Source: Paenibacillus xylanilyticus (GTDB lineage Bacteria; Bacillota; Bacilli; Paenibacillales; Paenibacillaceae). Taken from it: a stretch of 64,000 bases of DNA. This document shows, in pieces, positions 26,560 to 35,348 of the stretch (within the stretch, counting starts at the first letter, position 1; each line of letters opens with the position of its first letter). Made by a program: the position numbers and the translations under genes. The stretch covers positions 62,001-126,000 of the forward strand of contig NZ_JABMCB010000198.1 in the NCBI RefSeq assembly GCF_013359935.1, in the 5' to 3' direction. Below the pieces are notes generated by a model. That model was not told where the DNA came from and made no database searches. It saw only the letters and a program-made list of their open reading frames with translations.

Positions 26560-27381
26560 ATGACAGAACAACAACCGGGGGAAATGCGTGTTGCCCTGAT
26601 TCAGGGCGATATTCAGCTCGGAAATCCTGAGGCCAATCATAAACATATGCAGACATTGCTCGAACGAGCAGTGGAACAATATCCGGATCTGAAACTGGCA
26701 GTGCTGCCGGAAATGTGGAATACAGGCTATGCTTTGGAGAAAATCCAGGAGCTTGCTGACCCGGAAGGTCAAAGATCACGGGCATGGTTATCGGCTTTTG
26801 CTCAGAAACATCAGATTTCAATTGTCGGGGGATCCATAGCCGAGAAGCGAAATGACCAAATTTTCAATACAATGTATGCGTATAACAGAAGTGGAGATCA
26901 GGTCACCCGTTATGATAAATTGCATCTGTTTCGTCTTATGGATGAAGAGAAGTATTTGCAGCCAGGCGCCGATCCTGAAATTTTCGAACTGGAGAACGGT
27001 CTCACAGCGGGTGCTTCCATCTGTTACGATATTCGCTTTCCAGAACTTGCCCGCACGCTTGCATTGAATGGGGCGAGAGCATTGATAGTACCTGCTGAAT
27101 GGCCCAATCCGCGTTTGCACCACTGGCGTACACTATTGACGGCACGGGCCATTGAAAATCAGATGTACGTCATCGCATGCAACCGGGTAGGTAAAGGGGG
27201 AGACACGGAATTTTTCGGACATTCTCTCATTATTGATCCTTGGGGTGAAATTGTAGCTGAGGGCGGAGAAGGGGAAGAGATCGTGACAGGACTGATTCGT
27301 CCGTCTCTCGTAGATGAAGTGCGGGGACGTATTCCGGTTTTTGAAGACCGCAGACCTGGCATTTATTTTGGGGGAAAATAA
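26560..27381 (+). CDS. mtnU: Carbon-nitrogen hydrolase, probable MtnU-type omega-amidase
   Basis: 273-aa nitrilase-superfamily enzyme. Catalytic triad residues are visible: Glu in LPEMWNTGY, Lys in YDKLHLF, Cys in ASICYDIRFPEL. The likely role is hydrolysis of 2-oxoglutaramate formed when the neighbouring transaminase uses glutamine; that is inferred from family and context. ATG 26560 has AGAGGA 9 bases upstream; a GTG at 26551 would abut it. Divergent from mtnE. Confidence 0.82.
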   Translation: MTEQQPGEMRVALIQGDIQLGNPEANHKHMQTLLERAVEQYPDLKLAVLPEMWNTGYALEKIQELADPEGQRSRAWLSAFAQKHQISIVGGSIAEKRNDQIFNTMYAYNRSGDQVTRYDKLHLFRLMDEEKYLQPGADPEIFELENGLTAGASICYDIRFPELARTLALNGARALIVPAEWPNPRLHHWRTLLTARAIENQMYVIACNRVGKGGDTEFFGHSLIIDPWGEIVAEGGEGEEIVTGLIRPSLVDEVRGRIPVFEDRRPGIYFGGK

Positions 27382-27464
27382 CAAAAGATATTTCAGTAAG
27401 GTGTTTATTCTTCCTGGAGGCGGGTAATGATAACTATCCCGTCACCAAGGAGGATGATCAATCA

Positions 27465-27650
27465 ATGGACAACCATGTGAAAGATACGCTCAGGAGACTG
27501 GAACAGGAAAACACAAGGGAAGATCATTTGAGGCCGTTCTTAGAGAATGGGGCAGGAGGGCTATCACCCCCTGAACAAGCTGTTCAGGACGAAGGCCGAC
27601 TGGTCAATCAGCAGAACAGGCTGACGAGTGAACGTAATTTGCGAAAATAA
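27465..27650 (+). CDS. Small hydrophilic protein of unknown function
   Basis: 61 aa, rich in Glu, Arg, Gln and Asn; no membrane segment, cysteine or known motif. AAGGAGG lies 11 bases before ATG 27465 and a terminator follows, supporting expression. Its composition is like small spore or stress proteins, but that is only an impression. Confidence 0.5.
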   Translation: MDNHVKDTLRRLEQENTREDHLRPFLENGAGGLSPPEQAVQDEGRLVNQQNRLTSERNLRK

Positions 27651-27786
27651 ACGGCTAGACATGAAAATCTCTTATGTACGTTTCTACGTTAACTTAAATC
27701 ATGATATCAGCAACATGGTGCTGTAACGAAGCATTGCGATCTCATGCAAGAACTTGATCCTGCTTATGCGGGAGACGAGTATATAA

Positions 27787-27830
27787 CAAAGGCTTGGCCC
27801 GTATGGGTCAGGCCTTTGTTTGTTTTGATC
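27787..27830. terminator. Bidirectional terminator between the 61-aa gene and lysR
   Basis: Stem CAAAGGCTTGGCCC/GGGTCAGGCCTTTG with loop GTAT, followed by TTTGTTTT; the other strand also has a short T-rich side. Confidence 0.85.
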
Positions 27831-27849
27831 CGTTTTGATCATGGAGTGT

Positions 27850-28800
27850 TTATTTTACGTAAGCAGTATTTTCGTGATCACCCTCAGAGAGCTTGGCAAC
27901 AGTCTGTTTAAATGTGTCAATAAAAGCTTCTGCTGCCTTGGACAGTACGCGTCCCTGGCGGTAAGCGACGACCAGAGTACGACTCGGGACAGGTTCAGCG
28001 AGTGGTACATATACAGGCACGAATTCACTGCGTGGTGCCCTCGCAATAAAGCGTGGAACAAGCGTGATTCCCATGCCTGTAGCTACAAGGGACTGCACGG
28101 TTTCAATGTTGTTGCTTTCAAACACAACACGCGGATCAAATCCGGCCTGCTCACACAGATCAAAGGTCAGTTTACGGAAGCCTTGACCTTTTTTCAGGAC
28201 AACAAAAGACTCATCCCGCAGCTCTTCCATGTGAACGGGAATCGGTTGTTCCGGATTTCCTCTGATGGCCAGGGGATGATTAGGTGGAACCGCCAGATCA
28301 ATCCGCTCTTCACCGATCGCAACGTAAGACAAGCTCGGCTCCTGGAGAGGCAAGGAGAGCAGACTGAGATCTGCCTTGCCGCTTGCTGTCAATTTCTCCA
28401 GGGTAAGTCCGGCGTCCTCGAGCAAGGTAACTTCGATATCCGGATAAGCTTGCTGGTATGCAGGGAGCACGTGCGGAAGGAGGTGTGAACCGGTGATCGG
28501 CATGCTGCCCACAACGACTTTACCCTTGCGCAGCTGGGAGATATCCGACATTTCCTGTCTGAGCAGCTCCACGGCATCAACAATTTTCTGGGCTTGCTCC
28601 ACAAATGTGACCCCGGCATGGGTCAACTCCACGGTGCTTGTATTACGTTGGAAGAGTAAAACGCCCAGCTCTTTCTCCAGTTTGGATAATTGCTGACTGA
28701 GTGAAGGCTGCGCGATATGAAGCTTCTCGGCTGCCCGGGAAAAATTCCGTTCGGCAGCAATCTGCAGCGTATATTGAAGTTGTCTGAATTCCATATGCAC
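27850..28800 (-). CDS. LysR-family transcriptional regulator
   Basis: About 316 aa. N-terminal winged helix (1-60: MEFRQLQYTLQIAAERNFSR, then AEKLHIAQPSLSQQLSKLE) and a two-lobed effector-binding domain (about 90-300). GTG 28800 has AAAGGA 7 bases upstream; ATG 28794 is the alternative and matches the usual LysR start. Divergent from leuCD, so it probably controls leuCD and itself. The effector is unknown; a leucine-pathway metabolite is a reasonable guess. Confidence 0.9.
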   Translation of the reverse strand: MHMEFRQLQYTLQIAAERNFSRAAEKLHIAQPSLSQQLSKLEKELGVLLFQRNTSTVELTHAGVTFVEQAQKIVDAVELLRQEMSDISQLRKGKVVVGSMPITGSHLLPHVLPAYQQAYPDIEVTLLEDAGLTLEKLTASGKADLSLLSLPLQEPSLSYVAIGEERIDLAVPPNHPLAIRGNPEQPIPVHMEELRDESFVVLKKGQGFRKLTFDLCEQAGFDPRVVFESNNIETVQSLVATGMGITLVPRFIARAPRSEFVPVYVPLAEPVPSRTLVVAYRQGRVLSKAAEAFIDTFKQTVAKLSEGDHENTAYVK

Positions 28801-28882
28801 ATGTCATTCCTTTCGTTATGCCACCATTATAACATTCCGGGTGAATAAATCATTTTCCTGTTGTGAATCCGTGGAAAAAGCA

Positions 28883-28911
28883 TTGACACCATTGGTGAAG
28901 CAACGTAGTAT
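28883..28911 (+). promoter_or_regulatory. Candidate leuCD promoter
   Basis: TTGACA (28883-28888), 17-base spacer, TAGTAT (28906-28911). This predicts a leader of about 210 bases before leuC. Confidence 0.75.
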
Positions 28912-28920
28912 AAGTTTTAT

Positions 28921-28939
28921 GATAATGATAATTGTTATC
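28921..28939 (+). promoter_or_regulatory. Fur-box-like site at the leuCD promoter
   Basis: GATAATGATAATTGTTATC matches 17 of 19 positions of the Fur consensus GATAATGATAATCATTATC. It starts about 10 bases after the -10 element, over the predicted start point, a position expected to give repression. Confidence 0.7.
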
Positions 28940-28986
28940 AATTAAAGACCGCTGTGTATGCAGAGGTTATTGGCATTTGCCTCATT

Positions 28987-29014
28987 ATAGGTCAAACCTA
29001 TTACATCTATAGAT
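28987..29014 (+). promoter_or_regulatory. Two palindromes in the leuC leader, possible LysR operators
   Basis: ATAGGT-CAA-ACCTAT (28987-29001) is a perfect inverted repeat with the T-N11-A shape used by LysR regulators. ATCTATAGAT (29005-29014) is a second perfect palindrome. They lie between the divergent lysR and leuC genes. Confidence 0.4.
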
Positions 29015-29129
29015 ATTATATCTTGGAACAATGAAGGACAGGGTGATATATTTATGTCATTCAAGAGCTTCACCGTTTGGACAAAAAAGAAGCTCTTCCA
29101 AGGACCGAACTTATGATGAGGTGAAAATG

Positions 29130-30551
<1,422 letters not shown>

Positions 30552-30582
30552 CAAGTAACGGACAGAAGGGAGAACGGATCAC

Positions 30583-31185
30583 ATGGAAGAATTTAAAACA
30601 TTGCAAGGCATCGTTGCACCGGTAGACCGGGTCAATGTAGATACAGACGCAATCATTCCCAAACAATTTTTGAAACGGATTGAACGTACCGGTTTTGGAC
30701 AATTTTTGTTCTATGAATGGCGTTTTGATGAAGAGGGGAACAACAATCCTTCCTTCGAAATGAATAAATCCCGCTACGAAGGAGCGTCCATTCTGATCTC
30801 CCGTGCGAACTTTGGCTGTGGCTCATCCCGTGAGCATGCACCATGGGCGATTATGGATTATGGATTCCGTTGCGTCATCGCACCGTCTTTTGCGGACATC
30901 TTCTATAATAACTGCTTCAAAAATGGCATCTTGCCAATCAAGTTGTCCGAAGAGCAGGTAGAGGATCTGTTCCAGCGTACAGCTGCGCATGAGGGTTATG
31001 AACTGAATGTGAATCTGGAAAACAAAACGATTACAGATGCACACGGACTGCATATTGATTTTGATCTGGATGAGCATCGCCGTCAATTTTTGCTGCAAGG
31101 ACTGGATGATATCGGCCTGACGCTGCAGCATGATGATGAGATTACGGCTTATGAGCAGCGCCACGCGGCGAAGCTGTTTGGATAA
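30583..31185 (+). CDS. leuD: 3-isopropylmalate dehydratase small subunit
   Basis: Swivelling domain of isopropylmalate isomerase. 200 aa, usual length, with ANFGCGSSREHAPWA near residue 75 and DTDAIIPKQFLK near the N-terminus. 31 bases after leuC with AGAAGGGAG upstream. Followed by a strong terminator. Confidence 0.96.
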   Translation: MEEFKTLQGIVAPVDRVNVDTDAIIPKQFLKRIERTGFGQFLFYEWRFDEEGNNNPSFEMNKSRYEGASILISRANFGCGSSREHAPWAIMDYGFRCVIAPSFADIFYNNCFKNGILPIKLSEEQVEDLFQRTAAHEGYELNVNLENKTITDAHGLHIDFDLDEHRRQFLLQGLDDIGLTLQHDDEITAYEQRHAAKLFG

Positions 31186-31225
31186 GTTGCTCCATAACTA
31201 GCATTTCATAACAAGTGTAGTCTAT

Positions 31226-31290
31226 CAACCTCCATAATGGGCAGGGAACCTGGTGTTCCTTACTCAATATGGGGGTTGTTTTATTTTTTT
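31226..31290 (+). terminator. Rho-independent terminator after leuD
   Basis: Eleven-base stem CAACCTCCATA/TATGGGGGTTG (one T·G pair) enclosing a smaller GGAAC/GTTCC hairpin, followed by TTTTATTTTTTT. Confidence 0.85.
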
Positions 31291-31462
31291 GTGCTTGCGC
31301 TTATCTGCGGGAAGACAGGGTTTTTCCGACTAAATATGACAACGTTGTAACCGGATGATCAGACAATATCTGATAAACTGTTTAGTATATTATGGAAAGT
31401 TACATAGAGGAGCAGTGGAAGGTAGTTAAAGGTACAAAACACAACAGAACGGTGGATGATTT

Positions 31463-32869
31463 ATGAAGAAATGGTCTGTTGCAGTCGTTTTCTTTCTGTT
31501 TATGTGTTTATTTCCTGTCATGGCGAATGCCAATGCAGGGCCCTCGATTGTGCTTGATGGTGTGACAATTGATCAGCGATCTGGAGCGCCAGCCGAGAAT
31601 ATAGGGAAAACCGTGATGGTACCTATTCGCATTGTTTCGGAAAATCTTGGTTATCAGGTAAAGTGGCAAAAGGAAACGAAGTCGGTTCTTGTTCAAAAAG
31701 GAAACAGCAGCATTGAGATGACAGCTGGCAAAGATGCAGCGACGGTCAATGGAAGCCTTGTAGAGCTGGATTCCCCACCTTTGATCAAACAAGGAACCAC
31801 ACTGGTCCCCTTACGTTTTGTCGGGGAAGGCATGGGGCTGAAAGTGGGATGGGACAATGGGACCAAGACGGTAAACCTATTCACCGTCCCTCCAGTGGCA
31901 GGATCGAATGAAGAAAATGATGCAAGTGAAGCCCCAGCACCGAGCATGAATACAGAATTGCAAAGTATCAGTTTCAGCGGGGATCGACTAATTGTAGCAG
32001 TTAATGGTGAGATCATGCCGAAGCTGTCTACGCTTGGTGAACCGGATCGCATTATCGTAGATTTGCCTGGCACAACCTTCTCTCAGGATTTCCTTCAGGG
32101 ACAAGCCTCCGGCCCCGATGGCAGCGGCAGTATTGAAGTGACGGATTCCGAGCTGGTGTCCAAGGTTCGATATGCAATGTTCAGCAGCTCACCATCTACT
32201 GTTCGCGTCGTGTTTGACTTGAAACAGTCCGCAACAGCCAAATGGTCACTTGGAGAAAACAATGTGATGCTCGTCGATCTGACAGCAAGTAGTGGTGAGT
32301 CTGCAAGTAAACCAGCCTTGCCAAACGATGACGGCAAGAAAATAGTAATTATTGATCCGGGACATGGCGGAAGGCAGTCGGGAGCTGTAAGTATTTCTGG
32401 CAAATACGAGAAGGAATTTAATTTAGCTGTGGGTCTAAAGGTCCAGGCACTGCTGGAGCAATACGATGACATTCTAACGGTGATCACACGACAGGATGAT
32501 ACGGAACTGTCATTAAAGCAGAGAGTAGATATTGCGGAACTTAACCAGGCGGATATCTTCATCTCCATTCACGGCAACAAATTTACGAATCCTGTTCCGA
32601 ATGGAATAGAGACACTTTATAGTCGTAAAGACAGTAAATCTCTGGCGGATACACTTCACAAATATGTGTTGCCGGTTACGGGACTTAAGGATCGTGGTGT
32701 GAAAATGGTCAGCCTGCATGTAACCCGTGAAACAACCATGCCTGCCGTTTTGCTAGAACTCGGTTTTATGAGCAATCCAACAGATGAGGCGATTATGCTC
32801 ACTGAGGATTATCAGGACCAATGCGCTCAGGCGATAGCAGACGGAATAGCAGAATATTTGGGGCTGTAA
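31463..32869 (+). CDS. Secreted N-acetylmuramoyl-L-alanine amidase, first of a tandem pair
   Basis: 468 aa. Signal peptide (1-24, ending ANANA), copper-amine-oxidase N-terminal-like stalk domain (about 28-125, MVPIRIVSENLGY and LVPLRFVGEGMGL), AMIN-type wall-binding domain (about 165-270), and Amidase_3 catalytic domain (about 293-466). Zinc and catalytic residues are visible: His in DPGHGG, Glu in YEKEFNL, His in SIHGN, Glu in LLELGFMSN. Cleaves the bond between muramic acid and L-Ala in peptidoglycan. The usual SIHAN is SIHGNK here. Homologous along its length to the next gene. Confidence 0.92.
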   Translation: MKKWSVAVVFFLFMCLFPVMANANAGPSIVLDGVTIDQRSGAPAENIGKTVMVPIRIVSENLGYQVKWQKETKSVLVQKGNSSIEMTAGKDAATVNGSLVELDSPPLIKQGTTLVPLRFVGEGMGLKVGWDNGTKTVNLFTVPPVAGSNEENDASEAPAPSMNTELQSISFSGDRLIVAVNGEIMPKLSTLGEPDRIIVDLPGTTFSQDFLQGQASGPDGSGSIEVTDSELVSKVRYAMFSSSPSTVRVVFDLKQSATAKWSLGENNVMLVDLTASSGESASKPALPNDDGKKIVIIDPGHGGRQSGAVSISGKYEKEFNLAVGLKVQALLEQYDDILTVITRQDDTELSLKQRVDIAELNQADIFISIHGNKFTNPVPNGIETLYSRKDSKSLADTLHKYVLPVTGLKDRGVKMVSLHVTRETTMPAVLLELGFMSNPTDEAIMLTEDYQDQCAQAIADGIAEYLGL

Positions 32870-33126
32870 GGCTGGTTATTCGTAAAAACGCAGTTTAGGA
32901 CAGTCCGTTGTTTTCAGATGTTTAATTGATAAAAAAGGAAATAAACAGACATTAAAATGTAGAAAAAGCTTGATTTGACAACGTTTTTTTTCTGTTATGT
33001 TGGAATATATTCGCAACTTTTGAGAGCACGTGGCGTCTAATAGGTGTCTGGTAATGCCCACGTGGTCAGTCGGAGCTGTAAGTTGCAACATGCAGCGAAA
33101 AAATATGAGAATGGTAGGGGTGAAGG

Positions 33127-34536
33127 ATGAAGAAGTTCGGTTTTTTGGTACTGTTATTTGTCTTTGGGCTCGTTTTCCCGGGCTATAGTCATGCAGCAGC
33201 AGATACGAAAATTATCCTAGACGGGAAAGAGATTGTACAGCCATCGGATGCCAAGGCGGAGATCATCAACAGCAAAGTGATGGTCCCGATTCGGGTAATC
33301 TCCGAGAGTCTGGGGTACGGTGTGGACTGGAAACAGAGTACAAGCACTGTGACTATAAGCAAAGACAACATTGCCATGCAGATGATTGTTGGACAGAAGA
33401 CGGCAACGGTGAACGGCAGTAACGTGAACCTGGATGCCCCGCCACTCGTAAAAAATGGTACGACACTTGTGCCACTCCGATTTATCGGTGAACAAATGGG
33501 TCTCAAGGTGGGTTGGAACAATACCACGAAGACGGTAACATTAATTACCCAGAATTCAGGTTCCGGAAACGGAACAACAACTCCTCCGAACTCCGGTAAT
33601 AATGGCGGAGGAACGAATGAGGAAGGTCTTGTACTGGTGAACGGCATCAGCTTCAGTGACAACCGCTTCTTTATTGCAACAAGCGGAGATACGAAGCCGA
33701 ACGTCTTCACGATGACAGGACCGAATCGAATCGTTATCGACTTACCTAATACCGCATTCGCTGATTCTTTCAGTGAGGGACAAGCTCTTGACAGCAACCA
33801 GAATGGACAGCTTGTAGTTAGCGGTTATCCCGATGTTTCTAAGATCCGGTATTCACTATACAGCAACAGCCCTTCTACTGTTCGTTTTGTCATTGACCTT
33901 TCCAGTGCCAAAGGTTATGAGGTTCAAAACGATTCTGGTTTGATCATGATTGATTTGAACAAACAAGGCGAAACACCTGCTCCACCAGTGGGGGATAATG
34001 GCAAGAAAGTTGTCGTGATTGATGCAGGACACGGGGACCAGGATCCTGGTGCAATCGGTGTTACCGGAAAACGGGAAAAAGATTTCAACTTGGCGATGGC
34101 TTTGAAAGTGGAAGCACTGCTGAAAAAAGAGTCTAAAATTGACGTAGTGCTGACCCGCAGCGACGATACTTTTCTGGCTTTGAGTGAACGTGTGAAAATT
34201 GCCGAAAAAGTAAACGCGGATATCTTTATTTCGATTCATGCCAATAGTGGGCCTGCTGCTGCCAACGGTGTAGAAACGTTCTATACTCGATCCACCAGCA
34301 AGGAACTGGCTACCATCATGCACAAGTATCTTCTGCAATCCTCCGGATTGAAGGATCGTGGCGTGAAGACGGCAAGCCTCCATGTTACCCGTGAAACGAC
34401 AATGCCAGCAGTTTTGCTGGAAGGCGGTTTCCTGAGCAATAAGAGTGATGAAGCAGCTCTGTTCACTGAAAGTTTCCAAAACAGTGTTGCGAAGGGTATT
34501 GTTGCAGGAATCAAGGAGTATCTGGGAATTAAATAA
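33127..34536 (+). CDS. Secreted N-acetylmuramoyl-L-alanine amidase, second of a tandem pair
   Basis: 469 aa with the same domain order as its upstream neighbour: signal peptide (1-24), stalk domain (MVPIRVISESLGY, LVPLRFIGEQMGL), Gly/Asn/Thr-rich linker, AMIN-like domain (about 165-275) and Amidase_3 (about 293-468). Active-site residues: DAGHGD, EKDFNL, SIHANS, LLEGGFLSN. It keeps the standard SIHAN motif. Separated from the first copy by about 250 bases containing TTGACA and TATGTT with a short 15-base spacer. Confidence 0.92.
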   Translation: MKKFGFLVLLFVFGLVFPGYSHAAADTKIILDGKEIVQPSDAKAEIINSKVMVPIRVISESLGYGVDWKQSTSTVTISKDNIAMQMIVGQKTATVNGSNVNLDAPPLVKNGTTLVPLRFIGEQMGLKVGWNNTTKTVTLITQNSGSGNGTTTPPNSGNNGGGTNEEGLVLVNGISFSDNRFFIATSGDTKPNVFTMTGPNRIVIDLPNTAFADSFSEGQALDSNQNGQLVVSGYPDVSKIRYSLYSNSPSTVRFVIDLSSAKGYEVQNDSGLIMIDLNKQGETPAPPVGDNGKKVVVIDAGHGDQDPGAIGVTGKREKDFNLAMALKVEALLKKESKIDVVLTRSDDTFLALSERVKIAEKVNADIFISIHANSGPAAANGVETFYTRSTSKELATIMHKYLLQSSGLKDRGVKTASLHVTRETTMPAVLLEGGFLSNKSDEAALFTESFQNSVAKGIVAGIKEYLGIK

Positions 34537-34570
34537 GGGCTAACCCTTATGATCAGGAGGCGGAGTTAGA

Positions 34571-35272
34571 ATGAACAAAAAATTATGGATTGCAGCACTG
34601 TTGGTGACGGTTATGGCAGTTGCTGCCGGATGTGGAAGCAAGCCAACAGCAGCTCCTGCTCCAAGTCAGACTCAGGGAGCTGGTACAGAAGTTAACGTCC
34701 CTGAGGATCAAAATAGCGAGAATGAGACAAATGATACCGAAATTACGGATCCTGTAACTGTGGAAACAGAAGGTACGACATCTACACCGGATTCGACACC
34801 TTCCAGCTCGGGTTCGGAAGGCACGACTTCTTCGGGAGGAACTTCTACGGAGTCCAATAGTACTTCACAGAGTACAGAACAAAAAACAATTAATGTGTTT
34901 TATACCGATCCGGAAGAGCTGGAAGTGCATGAAGCCACTGCGAGTATCTCCTACGCTACAGATGACGACAAATACAAGGAAGCATTTGCAGCTTTGCAAC
35001 AAACGTCAGATGACAAACTTGTTCCACTATGGGCTAAAGAGATTGAATTAAAGTCCGTAAAATTTGATGCAGGTGCACTCACATTGGATATCCATATGCC
35101 TGATACCGCGCGTCTTGGTGCAGGTGGAGAAGCGTATGCAATTGATGCCTTGAAGAAAACATTCTTCCAGTTTGATGAAGTCAAATCGCTTGATTTGTTG
35201 GTGGACGGGCAGCAATCTGAGAGCTTGATGGGCCATGTCGATCTTGAGCATCCAATGACGAGATCCGAATAG
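34571..35272 (+). CDS. Lipoprotein with GerMN-type domain
   Basis: 233 aa. Lipobox AVAAGC ends the signal sequence, so Cys21 should be lipidated. Residues 22-110 are a low-complexity Ser/Thr/Glu/Gly linker; residues about 112-225 form a domain resembling GerMN (TINVFYTDPEELEV, LDIHMPDTARLGAGGEAYAID, VDGQ). In GerM of Bacillus, such domains act in sporulation and germination. 34 bases after the second amidase, so probably the same operon. Confidence 0.8.
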   Translation: MNKKLWIAALLVTVMAVAAGCGSKPTAAPAPSQTQGAGTEVNVPEDQNSENETNDTEITDPVTVETEGTTSTPDSTPSSSGSEGTTSSGGTSTESNSTSQSTEQKTINVFYTDPEELEVHEATASISYATDDDKYKEAFAALQQTSDDKLVPLWAKEIELKSVKFDAGALTLDIHMPDTARLGAGGEAYAIDALKKTFFQFDEVKSLDLLVDGQQSESLMGHVDLEHPMTRSE

Positions 35273-35348
35273 GTTCGCTGTTGCTTGTTGTTTTACCGTT
35301 TTTCAAGGGATATCGACCGACCGTTTTACATGAGAGGGGAAATCATAG

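Noticed and set aside
27835..28488. 217-codon open frame opposite the LysR gene
   Set aside because: Antisense shadow; LysR motifs are intact on the other strand.
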